From Betaproteobacteria bacterium (GTDB taxonomy: Bacteria > Pseudomonadota > Gammaproteobacteria > Burkholderiales > Rhodocyclaceae): 35,542 nt of DNA. Of the stretch, positions 25,842 through 33,609 are shown one piece after another (within the stretch, counting starts at the first letter, position 1; each line of letters begins with the position of its first letter). The position numbers were made by a program, and so were the translations under genes. The notes below the pieces were generated by a model. The model made no database searches. It worked only from the letters and a program-made list of their open reading frames with translations, and had not been told where the DNA came from. The stretch covers positions 1-35,542 of the forward strand of contig WREP01000027.1 in assembly GCA_009779265.1 (NCBI GenBank). The letters run 5' to 3'.

Positions 25842-26222
25842 ATGAAAATTCTCATACTTCTGGCGGCTGTTTGTGCTGTGGCCGTGGTCATCCATGCCTA
25901 TTTCTACAGAAAGCCTCATGACGATCCTGCCAGCCTTGAAAAATACTTCCGTCGCGTGGGAACAATTTTAGGCGCATGCGTCGCGGCAACATTGATTATT
26001 GCCGCCTGGCCTCACCTGAATGGGGCAGTGGATGTTCTTGTATTGTTGGCGCTCATTTGCTGCTTGGCGCTCGTCATGAGGTATCGTATTTCTTATGATT
26101 TTGATTTATTCACAAGAGCTTACGACCAGTGTTCTGACGATGAAAAGCGAACCCGACGCATTCACGCGACTATCATCATAGTCAGTCTCGTGGTTCTTAT
26201 TGTTTTCCTATTCGCACAATAG
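25842..26222 (+). CDS. Small membrane protein, paralogue B
   Basis: No known family recognised. It has 126 residues; the ATG at 25842 follows AAAAGGAG with good spacing. Hydrophobic segments lie at about 3-20 (ILILLAAVCAVAVVIHAYF), 42-60, 65-82 and 107-125. It shares the first helix, the ASLEKYFRRVGTILGACVAA block and the P-L-G turn with paralogue A, but it has a shorter first loop and a charged loop, DQCSDDEKRTRRIH, before the last helix. It lies 39 bp after paralogue A and is probably co-transcribed. The partner and function are unknown. Confidence 0.75.
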   Translation: MKILILLAAVCAVAVVIHAYFYRKPHDDPASLEKYFRRVGTILGACVAATLIIAAWPHLNGAVDVLVLLALICCLALVMRYRISYDFDLFTRAYDQCSDDEKRTRRIHATIIIVSLVVLIVFLFAQ

Positions 26223-26274
26223 CTTTTCCGCCTGCAACAGCCGAGAAATCCTCGGTAACTGAATCCACTGCGAA

Positions 26275-28707
26275 TTACTTGCGTCCCGCCCTGACCGGCT
26301 TGCCCTTGCCGCCGCGCGGGCCGCGGCAGAATTCCAGGCGCTCGCCCTTGAGTTTGCCGGCGGCGCCGTCGCTGACCGGCACGATGTCTTCCAGCGCGGT
26401 TTTGCCGGGGGCGGCGGCGATCAGCTTGAGACCGCGCCCTTTCGGCAGCGGGCGGATTTCCTCGATGGCGAAGACCAGCGCCCGGCCGTCGCGGGTCAGG
26501 CAGGCGATGTCGCCATCCGCCGGAGCCGGGGCGAAGACGACCGGCGTTTCGTTTGCGGGCAGGGTCATGAAAGCCTTGCCGGCCTTGCCGCGCGACAGCA
26601 GATCCTCGCCCTTGCAACGGAAGCCGTAGCCGCCGTCGGCGGCGACCAGATAGAGTTTGTCCGCCGTCACCGCCTGCGCCAGACAGGGCTTGCCGCCCTC
26701 CTGGAAATCGGCGAGCGAGGCGGCGGGAACGCCGTCGCCCTTACCGCCGGGAATGTCGGCGGCGGCGATGGAGTAAGCACGGCCCTTGGTGTCGAGCAGG
26801 ATCAGATGATCGACGGTGCGGCAGGGCAGGCAGGCCAAGAGGCCGTCGCCGGAACGAAAGCCGAGTTGCGCCGGGTCGATATTGTGGCCGCTGCGCGAGC
26901 GCAGCCAGCCGTGTTTCGAGACGATGAGCGTGGTCGGCTCGTCGGGGATGGAGATGCTTCGGGTATCCGATACCGTGATTTTGTCGGCGGTTTCGATCAG
27001 GGTGCGGCGGGCGTCGCCGTATTTTTTTGCGTCGGCCTCGATTTCGTCGGCAACCGAGGCGCGCAGGGCGTCCTCGCTCGCAAGCAGATGACGCAGCCCG
27101 TCGGCTTCCGCGCGCAGTTTCTGCAATTCCTCGCCGATGCGGATGCCCTCCAGCCGGGCCAACTGGCGCAGCCGGATTTCCAGGATATCCTCGGCCTGAA
27201 TTTCGCTCAGCTTGAAATGGGCGATCAAGTCGGCCTTGGGATCGTCCGCCTCGCGGATCACCTGGATCACCCGGTCGATGTCGAGTAGCACGGCGAGCCG
27301 GCCTTCGAGGATGTGGATGCGCTTTTCGGCGGCGCTCAGGCGGTGGCGGCTGCGCCGCTCGACGGTGGCGAGGCGGAAGCGGCACCACTCCTCGACCATG
27401 CTGTACAGCGAAGCCTGACGCGGACTGCCGCCGACGCCGAGCACGGTCAGGTTGATCGCGGCATTGGTTTCCAGGCTGGTGTGAGCGAACAAGAGGCGCA
27501 CCAGATCGTCCTCTTCCTGACGCGACGAGGCCGGCTCGATGACCAGGCGGATGGCGTGTTCCTTGCCCGATTCGTCGCGCACGCCGCCTTCGCCGATGGC
27601 GGCGAGAAAGGCGGCCTTGAGATTGAGCTGTTCCGGCGTGAATACCTTTTTGCCGGCCTTTTCCTTCGCCACCGGATTGGAGCAGGCTTCGATCTCGGAC
27701 ATCACCGTGGCCGTCGATACGCCCGGCGGCAATTCGGTAACGACCAGACGCCACTGGCCGCGCGCCAGACGCTCGATTTTCCAGCGGGCGCGCACGCGCA
27801 GGCTGCCGCGACCGCTGCGGTAAATGGCGGCGATTTCCTCGGGCGCGGAAATGATCTGTGCGCCGCCGGGATAATCCGGGCCGGGAATGCCTTGCAGCAG
27901 TTCTTCCTCGCTGAAATCCGGGTTGCGGACAAGCGCGGCGGCGACGGCGGCTACCTCGCGCAGATTGTGCGCCGGAATTTCCGTCGCCATACCCACGGCG
28001 ATGCCGGAAGCGCCGTTCAAGAGGCAGAAAGGCAGGCGCGCCGGCAGCAGCGCCGGCTCATCGTTGGCGCCGTCGTAATTGGGCTTCCAATCGACCGTGC
28101 CCTCGTCGATCTCGGCCAGCAGCAATTCGGCGATGGGCGTCAGGCGGGCCTCCGTGTAGCGCATGGCGGCGGCGTTGTCGCCATCGCGCGAGCCGAAATT
28201 GCCCTGGCCGTCGACGATCGGATAGCGCAGGCTCCAATCCTGCGCCATGCGCACCATCGCGTCATACACCGAAGCGTCGCCGTGCGGGTGGTACTTGCCG
28301 ATCACATCGCCGACCACGCGCGCCGATTTCACATGGCGCGGGCTTTTATACAGCCCCATCCGGTGCATGGCGTAAAGAATGCGCCGCTGCACCGGCTTCT
28401 GGCCATCGGCGGCGGAAGGCAGGGCGCGGCCGGTGACCACGCTCATCGCATATTCGAGATAACGCCGGGCAGCATAATCGGCCGGCGAGGGAATATCGCT
28501 GGCCGGGCCGCTGGCCGAGGGGGGCAACGGCGGCTGATCGGCGTCGTTACCCTCGCCCTGCGCAAGAGAAAGGACAAGCTCGGCGGAAACCTGTGGCGAT
28601 GGCGCCTGCTCTCCCTCCTCCCTCGCGGGAGAGGGGGATGACGAAAGAGTAGACGTCGTGTCAGCTTCCGGCTTGGCGGCGGTGAAAAGATCGAACTGGT
28701 CGGGCAT
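26275..28707 (-). CDS. parC: DNA topoisomerase IV subunit A
   Basis: The breakage-reunion subunit of topoisomerase IV, which unlinks daughter chromosomes together with ParE (not in this window). It has 810 residues. The type IIA core starts near residue 75 ([20 protein letters not shown]), with the catalytic Tyr in [10 protein letters not shown] and the loop [10 protein letters not shown] just before it. The C-terminal beta-pinwheel occupies about 500-800 ([30 protein letters not shown]). The ATG at 28707 gives [11 protein letters not shown]. The N-terminal extension before the core is unusually long (about 70 residues), low in complexity, and partly encoded by a dispersed GC-rich repeat (28619-28636). 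The usual DGLKP is DGQKP here. Confidence 0.95.
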   Translation of the reverse strand: MPDQFDLFTAAKPEADTTSTLSSSPSPAREEGEQAPSPQVSAELVLSLAQGEGNDADQPPLPPSASGPASDIPSPADYAARRYLEYAMSVVTGRALPSAADGQKPVQRRILYAMHRMGLYKSPRHVKSARVVGDVIGKYHPHGDASVYDAMVRMAQDWSLRYPIVDGQGNFGSRDGDNAAAMRYTEARLTPIAELLLAEIDEGTVDWKPNYDGANDEPALLPARLPFCLLNGASGIAVGMATEIPAHNLREVAAVAAALVRNPDFSEEELLQGIPGPDYPGGAQIISAPEEIAAIYRSGRGSLRVRARWKIERLARGQWRLVVTELPPGVSTATVMSEIEACSNPVAKEKAGKKVFTPEQLNLKAAFLAAIGEGGVRDESGKEHAIRLVIEPASSRQEEDDLVRLLFAHTSLETNAAINLTVLGVGGSPRQASLYSMVEEWCRFRLATVERRSRHRLSAAEKRIHILEGRLAVLLDIDRVIQVIREADDPKADLIAHFKLSEIQAEDILEIRLRQLARLEGIRIGEELQKLRAEADGLRHLLASEDALRASVADEIEADAKKYGDARRTLIETADKITVSDTRSISIPDEPTTLIVSKHGWLRSRSGHNIDPAQLGFRSGDGLLACLPCRTVDHLILLDTKGRAYSIAAADIPGGKGDGVPAASLADFQEGGKPCLAQAVTADKLYLVAADGGYGFRCKGEDLLSRGKAGKAFMTLPANETPVVFAPAPADGDIACLTRDGRALVFAIEEIRPLPKGRGLKLIAAAPGKTALEDIVPVSDGAAGKLKGERLEFCRGPRGGKGKPVRAGRK
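28619..28636. repeat. Dispersed CCCTCGCGGGAGAGGGG repeat inside parC
   Basis: TCCCTCGCGGGAGAGGGG here is the exact complement of 7691-7708. It encodes part of SPSPAREE (about residues 24-31) in the ParC N-terminal extension, and the adjacent codons ([13 protein letters not shown]) look like more translated repeat. Confidence 0.75.
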
Positions 28708-28876
28708 GGCGCAGGCAGAAAAACAGGCAGGCGGCGATGTTACCGCAAGCTGCCGCCCCGCCCAACGCCGGCCAGCCACCAGCAGCCCCACCGAGCTGAA
28801 AAACCAAGACGCTGCGCGCCAGAGGTTTACAACCGCCGGGCAGCGGCCTCGCCCATAACCTGCCCGGGCTGGCTCT

Positions 28877-29236
28877 TTACGCCGCTTTTTCGAGCGTCTC
28901 GAACTCGAATTGCACAATCACCTTATCGAACGGAAAAAGGTATTTGCCCCCATCGGTGCGGTCAATGACACCGGCCATTACCAGCGCATTGACATCGGTA
29001 TGCACCGCCTTCACGTCACGCCCCAATCGCCGTGCCAACTCGCGCACGCCAATTTCGCCCGCACCGGTCATGGTTTCCAGCAGCGTCCAACGCAACGGCG
29101 TCAGTGTACGCGCCATGCTTTCAGGACTACGAAACGTCATGCGCGCGTACTCGTCAGGCTTGCCGCTGCTCAGTTGCGCCTTCATGCGCTCGATGACGGC
29201 GGCGGGTTCCGCGATTTCAAACAATACCGTTTTCAT
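28877..29236 (-). CDS. tumA: TumA-like winged-helix antitoxin/regulator
   Basis: A putative antitoxin and DNA-binding protein of the HVO_A0114-type winged-helix family, which is commonly paired with TumE/DUF6516 toxins. It has 119 residues from the ATG at 29236. A short N-terminal strand region ([18 protein letters not shown]) is followed by [20 protein letters not shown] and the helix-turn-helix [20 protein letters not shown] with its wing [13 protein letters not shown]. The start lies 20 bp inside the end of the upstream toxin frame, as expected for a coupled TA pair. The frame is intact. Confidence 0.75.
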   Translation of the reverse strand: MKTVLFEIAEPAAVIERMKAQLSSGKPDEYARMTFRSPESMARTLTPLRWTLLETMTGAGEIGVRELARRLGRDVKAVHTDVNALVMAGVIDRTDGGKYLFPFDKVIVQFEFETLEKAA

Positions 29237-29508
29237 CATTCCACCTCGCAATGTCGGCATAAAAATCATTGAGCAGCGCATCCGTACCGGTGAAGTCATA
29301 GCCGGATTCTTCCGCGCCCCAATGCCTGTGATCGCCCTTGCCCGCCGTCGTAGCGCAACACGCATTCGCCAGCGACGATATAAGCCAAGGCATATTTGTA
29401 AGCATGCGCGCTGCCGCGAACGGGTTGCGGAACAGCCCATATACGCACATGGGCAAAGGCGTCTTCGCCAATTTCGATATGGGCGTTGATAATGGGCAAG
29501 GCTTTCAT
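29217..29508 (-). pseudogene. tumE: TumE/DUF6516-type toxin, frameshifted
   Basis: The toxin half of a TumE-TumA type II module, broken by a one-base frameshift. The 5' part (from the ATG at 29508) reads MKALPIINAHIEIGEDAFAH ... YKYALAYIVAGECVLRYDGG. The conserved continuation KGDHRHWGAEESGYDF ... LLNDFYADIARW is in the next frame and ends at 29217. The extra base is one of the three C at 29341-29343 (GGCGGGCAAGG for GGCGGCAAGG on the coding strand). Joined, the frames give about 97 residues with the family's KGDHRH-G motif. It could be a genuine pseudogene, a sequencing error or, less likely, programmed frameshifting. The antitoxin downstream is intact. Confidence 0.75.
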
Positions 29509-29515
29509 GTTTTTC

Positions 29516-29552
29516 ATTTTAACGACACAGCAAATGTTGTCAAATTGAACAA
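29516..29552 (-). promoter_or_regulatory. tumEA promoter with overlapping imperfect dyad
   Basis: On the minus strand, TTGACA (29538-29543) and TAAAAT (29516-29521) are separated by 16 bp. Only 7 nt separate the -10 box from the toxin ATG (29506-29508), so the mRNA is probably leaderless. An imperfect dyad, TTGTTCAATTTGACAA (29537-29552, 12 of 16 symmetric), covers the -35 box and could be the autorepression operator. Confidence 0.65.
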
Positions 29553-29822
29553 CGCTCTTGCAACTCCCGCCGCAGCCCGCTTCGCGGTACCCGCTTTCGG
29601 TCTTGTTCCGCGAGGGTGGAGGGAGAACACAGGCAACGCGCCTTGCATACGATTGCCCAGCGCACCCCCGTTACACGAACCTGCCCGCCGGCAAAAACCT
29701 CCGACCCAGCCGAAAAACCCGGGCGCTTCCCCAATCATGCCCGCGCCGACATGCCTTTGGCTTGCCGCTATCCACGCAGTATAAAATTAAATATTTACAT
29801 CGGCATTTTTGGGGGAAACAAC
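29518..29822. other. Intergenic region between tumE and the autotransporter
   Basis: About 305 bp between two divergent units. It holds the tumEA promoter at its left edge and the autotransporter promoter near its right edge. The GC-rich middle (29560-29750) contains no convincing gene or repeat. Confidence 0.55.
29757..29785 (+). promoter_or_regulatory. Candidate autotransporter promoter
   Basis: TTGGCT (29757-29762) and TATAAA (29780-29785) are separated by 17 bp in an AT-rich stretch, about 38 bp before the ATG. Confidence 0.5.
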
Positions 29823-32144
29823 ATGAAACCGCGTCTTACCATTATCTCGCGCGCGCTGCTCTGCCTTGGCTTGGCGGCCCTGTCCGCGCCGGCTTGGTGC
29901 GCCGATATACAGGTGTATGGCGGCGGCGGCGGTGGCGGTGGCGGCAGCGGCGCGGATACCAACGCATTGCCTGGTAATGGCGGTGCGGGCGGTGCGGGCG
30001 GCGCAGCAGGATTAAACGGCTTCAACGGCGGACATGGAGGCATTGACTCATCCACTAATCAATCCCCAGGCGGCGGCGGCGGTGGCGGTAGCGGCGGCGT
30101 GGCAGGCGGCGCGGACGGGGGTTGGGGAATGTTGGGTACAGATCCTGCCGGAAACCCTGGCGCGGGCGGCGCGGGGGGCGCAGGCGCACAAGCCGGTGGC
30201 GCCGGCTACGGCGTTTCTGGCGGCGCTGGTGGCGCGGGCGGCGCTGGGGTGAGCGACAACCAAACCAGTGGGCTGACAACCGTTGACGCAATTTCCGTCA
30301 TCGCCGGTTCCGGCGGCAACGGCGGACAAAGCGGCATGTTTGGATATGCCGTAGGAGGTAACGGCGGCGCTGGCGGCGCGGCGACTCTCTCCTTGACCGG
30401 GGCGACAGTCACTTCCACTGGCCCCGTATTGGTTCAGAGCGGCGCAAACGGCGCGGCGGGCAACAGCACAAACTTTTTTGGCGACAATAGCACAGGCGGC
30501 GCTGGCGGCAAGGCGGGCTTCATCGCCACCACCCTCATCGCGCCCGCCATCACCCTGACCAAACAGGACGGTGCGCTGACCTTCAAGGTCGGCACACTGG
30601 ACGTGAGCGGCGGCGACACCACCCTGAATCTGAACAACGTCAGCGCCAGCGACGTCACCATCGACACGATCTTGCTGGACAACAGCCACAGCTTTACCGT
30701 CACCAGCGCCAACAGCGGCCTGGCCGCCATCTCCGCCCTAGACGTGACCGGCGCAGGCGGCACGGTCAGCGCGCCGTCGACGCAGCTTTTCGCCACCGTC
30801 AACCTGGCCGGCGGCAGCAACTTGACGACGAACGGGCTGAATTTCAACACTCTGAATGTGCGAGGCGCGGGCGCGACATACACCGGCAATCTGGCTGCGA
30901 ACGGCAAGGCCATGAATTTTTACCTGCCCGGCAATACGGCGGCGAGCGCTATCGGAACCATGCTCACCGTCACCGGCAACGCGACCATTGCCGGCGCCAC
31001 GGTCAATGTGGGCATAGACGGCGCCAGTTCGCCCCTGCAAAAGGGCGATCAGGTCACGCTGATCGACGCCGCCAACCTGAGCGGAACGCCGGCCAACTCC
31101 ACCGCTAACGGCCAGGGCATGCAGGGCGTCACCCTCAGGTACGACTTCGATCTGCTCGCCGACACGAGCAATGGCCTGCTCATTGCCACCGTCGCCCAGG
31201 CCGGCGTCAACGAGCAAGCCAAAGCCTTCTCCGAAGCCTGGCTCGCCGGCCTTACCCTGCTCAACCAGAGCGGCGATCTCGTTGCCTGGCAAGCCATGAA
31301 CGACGCCCTGCGCGTCAGCCAGAAAAGCGGCTTCGGCGTCTTTGGCGTGCTCGGCGGCGGCGATACACGATACGACACCGGCTCGCATGTCGATATGAAA
31401 GGCTTCTCCCTCGTTACCGGCCTCGCCTGGGGCGCGGATATCGCCCCCGGCCATTTGACGCTCGGCGCTTTCTTTGAATACGGCGACGGCAATTACGACA
31501 CCAGCAATTCCTTCGCCACTTCCGCCAGCGTCAAAGGCAGCGGCGACGCCGACCACAAGGGCGGCGGCGTTCTGGGGCGGCTGGATTTCAAGGGCGGCGG
31601 CTACGCCGAAGCCAGCCTGCGCGCGGGCCGGGTCGACAACGACTACAAGAGCCGCAACCTGACCGACGCCATGGGCCGCGCCGCCCGCTACGACGGCGAC
31701 GCCGCCTACTACGGCGCGCACCTCGGCGGCGGCTACCTGTGGTCGATCAACCAGAAAAGCAGCCTCGACCTTTACGGCAAATACTTCTGGACGCGGCAAA
31801 ACGGCGACAACGTGACGCTCAACACCGGCGACAAGGTGAAATTCAAGGACGCCGATTCCAGCCGCCTGCGTTTGGGCGCGCGCTTCAACCATGCGGTCAA
31901 CGAAACCGTCGCCGCCTACGCCGGCCTCGCCTGGGAACATGAATTCGATGGCAAGGCCAAGGCCAGCGCCTACGGCTACAGCATCGACGCGCCGGAGTTG
32001 AAGGGGGATACGGGGATTGGCGAAGTGGGCATTGCCTTCAAGCCCAGCAAAACCCTGCCGCTCTCCGTCGACCTCGGCGTGCAAGGCTATTTTGGGCAGC
32101 GCGAAGGCGTGACGGGGAGTTTGCGGATTTGGTATGCGTTTTGA
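29823..32144 (+). CDS. Glycine-rich autotransporter (type Va secretion)
   Basis: A self-secreting surface protein of 773 residues. The ATG at 29823 has a strong GGGGGAAACAAC ribosome site. A signal peptide covers about 1-27 (LLCLGLAALSAPAWCA). The next 190 or so residues are extremely Gly/Ala-rich (GGNGGAGGAGG- and GGGGGGGSGG-type repeats), recalling PGRS proteins. About 215-470 is a Thr/Ser/Asn-rich region compatible with a beta-helix passenger (VTIDTILLDNSHSFTVT). From about 490 to the end is the autotransporter beta-barrel, with KGFSLVTGLAWGADIAPGHL and the terminal aromatic signature GSLRIWYAF required for BAM recognition. No protease motif is visible in the passenger, so adhesion or matrix function is the likeliest guess. 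A palindrome follows the stop. Confidence 0.9.
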   Translation: MKPRLTIISRALLCLGLAALSAPAWCADIQVYGGGGGGGGGSGADTNALPGNGGAGGAGGAAGLNGFNGGHGGIDSSTNQSPGGGGGGGSGGVAGGADGGWGMLGTDPAGNPGAGGAGGAGAQAGGAGYGVSGGAGGAGGAGVSDNQTSGLTTVDAISVIAGSGGNGGQSGMFGYAVGGNGGAGGAATLSLTGATVTSTGPVLVQSGANGAAGNSTNFFGDNSTGGAGGKAGFIATTLIAPAITLTKQDGALTFKVGTLDVSGGDTTLNLNNVSASDVTIDTILLDNSHSFTVTSANSGLAAISALDVTGAGGTVSAPSTQLFATVNLAGGSNLTTNGLNFNTLNVRGAGATYTGNLAANGKAMNFYLPGNTAASAIGTMLTVTGNATIAGATVNVGIDGASSPLQKGDQVTLIDAANLSGTPANSTANGQGMQGVTLRYDFDLLADTSNGLLIATVAQAGVNEQAKAFSEAWLAGLTLLNQSGDLVAWQAMNDALRVSQKSGFGVFGVLGGGDTRYDTGSHVDMKGFSLVTGLAWGADIAPGHLTLGAFFEYGDGNYDTSNSFATSASVKGSGDADHKGGGVLGRLDFKGGGYAEASLRAGRVDNDYKSRNLTDAMGRAARYDGDAAYYGAHLGGGYLWSINQKSSLDLYGKYFWTRQNGDNVTLNTGDKVKFKDADSSRLRLGARFNHAVNETVAAYAGLAWEHEFDGKAKASAYGYSIDAPELKGDTGIGEVGIAFKPSKTLPLSVDLGVQGYFGQREGVTGSLRIWYAF

Positions 32145-32153
32145 GCTTTGATC

Positions 32154-32173
32154 GGGCGAATAATTATTCGCCC
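32154..32173. repeat. Perfect 20-bp palindrome, possible terminator
   Basis: GGGCGAATAATTATTCGCCC lies 10 bp after the autotransporter stop and is followed by CCTACGGG. It is a common dispersed intergenic motif in proteobacteria and may also end transcription. Confidence 0.7.
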
Positions 32174-32230
32174 CTACGGGTTTGAACCACGACGGGGCTG
32201 CGATGCCTTTTGTGGGTTAACCTGTACAAA

Positions 32231-32299
32231 CTGGATTGCTACGCTCGCAACGACGGTTTGCGCCGTCATTGCGAGAAGCGAAGCGACGAAGCAATCCAG
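32231..32299. repeat. GCAATCCA-type inverted repeat element, copy 2
   Basis: CTGGATTGC...CGACGG pairs with CCGTCATTGCGAG...GCAATCCAG around a short TTTGCG loop. It is the same family as 7462-7539. Confidence 0.8.
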
Positions 32300-32359
32300 C
32301 CGTAGGGCAGACAAGCCGCATCGCGGCGCAGCGCGGTATGCGTTTCGGCGGACGGGCAA

Positions 32360-32390
32360 GTTGCCGGGATTGCGCTGCATCCCAGCCTGC
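32360..32390. repeat. Second copy of the CCGGGATT/CATCCCAGCCTGC repeat
   Basis: GTTGCCGGGATTGCGCTGCATCCCAGCCTGC-like; it shares both halves with 6423-6457. Confidence 0.6.
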
Positions 32391-32534
32391 CGCGCTGAAT
32401 CACGAAATGGGGTCTGTATGACGCTGTTTTTTTCGGACTTCCCGTCTATTCATGATTTAATAAAGTTTCCGGCCGCAGGGCCGGGAGGCATCCGTGATGC
32501 CACACCCCCAGCACATTTCACGAAAGGAAACAGT

Positions 32535-32915
32535 ATGGGAATCTTCAGCACAATTCTCGCCAAACTCGGTTTCGGCACCGCGGCAGCAGCCGCTGCCGCC
32601 GCGCCGGCTCCTGCCGCCGCTGCCCCAAGCGCGCCCGCCGCCCCGGTGGCGATCAGCGCGGTGGACGTGGTGGCCAAGCTGGAAGGCATGGCCAAGAGCA
32701 ATCCGGAAAAGCTGAACTGGAAAGTCTCCATCGTCGATCTGATGAAATTGCTCGGCCTCGACAGCAGCCTCGCGGCGCGCAAGGAACTGGCCGGCGAACT
32801 CGGCTGCCCGGCGGATAAAATGGGCGATTCGGCGCAGATGAACATGTGGCTGCACAAGACGGTGCTGCGCAAGCTGGCCGAGAACGGCGGCAATATTCCG
32901 GCCGAACTGTTGTAA
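32535..32915 (+). CDS. DUF3597 family protein
   Basis: A conserved small protein of unknown function, 126 residues. MGIFSTILAKLGFG is followed by an Ala/Pro-rich linker (about 15-42) and the DUF3597 domain (about 43-126): VDVVAKLEGMAKSNPEKLNW, IVDLMKLLGLDSSLAARKEL, then MNMWLHKTVLRKLAENGG. The linker makes it look like a short tether plus a folded helical domain. No signal peptide is evident. An AAAGGAAA ribosome site precedes the ATG at 32535. It is a single-gene unit ended by a strong terminator. Confidence 0.88.
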   Translation: MGIFSTILAKLGFGTAAAAAAAAPAPAAAAPSAPAAPVAISAVDVVAKLEGMAKSNPEKLNWKVSIVDLMKLLGLDSSLAARKELAGELGCPADKMGDSAQMNMWLHKTVLRKLAENGGNIPAELL

Positions 32916-32940
32916 ACCACGAGCAGCGCATGAGCGCACA

Positions 32941-32965
32941 GGCCCGCTGGCAGCGGGCCTTTTTG
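32941..32965 (+). terminator. Terminator after the DUF3597 gene
   Basis: Stem GGCCCGCT-GGC-AGCGGGCC followed by TTTTT, 25 bp past the stop codon. Confidence 0.92.
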
Positions 32966-33069
32966 TTTGTGTGCCGACTCGGGGCGCACGCCTGCGGGGG
33001 CAAGGCGAGCGGCGCAGCGCAAACAAGGGGCTAAACTGTCGCCCATCTGCATTTTGGAAGCTCGTCGCC

Positions 33070-33609
33070 ATGCCCGTTTCACAGCCGCTCCGCCCGCATC
33101 CCGCCCTGCCCGCCCCTGCTGGCCTGACGTTGACGGTCGATTGCGTCCTGGGCGCGGCGGGAATCGAACTCTGTTACCGCTATCACGGCGATCCGGCGGC
33201 GCTGCGTTTGCCCGCACCGCAAGTAGCCGGGCCGGCTGATGATTTGTGGCGGCACACTTGCTGCGAGGCGTTTGTCGCCGGTGCGGCGTCGCCCGGCTAC
33301 CGCGAATTCAATTTCTCGCCTGCGGGGCAATGGGCGGCCTACCGTTTCGCCGCTTACCGGCAACGCGACACGTCCGAGCCGCCGCCCGCCGCGCTGCCGC
33401 CTATCCGTTTTTCTCGCCGCGCCGATGGCTTCGATCTGCGGGCGACGATCCCGGACGAACTGCTGCCCGCCGGTCCGCTGCATCTCGGCCTGTGCGCCGT
33501 GATCGCGCGCGCCGACGGCGGCATGGATTACTGGGCGCTCGCGCATGGCGGCGAGCGCCCGGATTTTCACCTGCGCCCATCCTTCACTCTCCAACTTTCC
33601 CGCCCATGA
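33070..33609 (+). CDS. DOMON-like domain protein
   Basis: A small DOMON-like beta-sandwich protein (carbohydrate-binding-module-9-like fold), 179 residues. Its ligand is unknown; the fold binds sugars or heme in other families. Landmarks are DDLWRHTCCEAFVAG (about 57-71), REFNFSPAGQWAAYRF and DGFDLRATIPDELL, with DYWALAHGGERPDFH near the end. No signal peptide is visible. It ends in an ATGA overlap with the DUF1343 gene, so the two are translationally coupled, and a role in handling cell-wall sugars is a reasonable inference. Confidence 0.85.
   Translation: MPVSQPLRPHPALPAPAGLTLTVDCVLGAAGIELCYRYHGDPAALRLPAPQVAGPADDLWRHTCCEAFVAGAASPGYREFNFSPAGQWAAYRFAAYRQRDTSEPPPAALPPIRFSRRADGFDLRATIPDELLPAGPLHLGLCAVIARADGGMDYWALAHGGERPDFHLRPSFTLQLSRP

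Larger units (their letters stand above)
32145..32534. other. Repeat-rich intergenic region
   Basis: 390 bp without a gene. In order it holds a perfect 20-bp palindrome (32154-32173), a GCAATCCA-type inverted repeat (32231-32299), a partial copy of the CCGGGATT/CATCCCAGCCTGC repeat (32360-32390), and finally the ribosome site of the DUF3597 gene. Confidence 0.7.

Noticed and set aside
27313-28641. 442-codon open frame opposite parC
   Set aside because: Antisense shadow of parC; the encoded protein has no domain and is Gly/Arg/Ala-rich.
29558-29784. Short frames in the gap before the autotransporter
   Set aside because: Overlapping frames on both strands have low-complexity content and no ribosome site.
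29920-30400. Tandem GGCGGC repeats as a non-coding satellite
   Set aside because: They lie in frame within a complete autotransporter with a signal peptide and barrel, so they encode the Gly-rich passenger.
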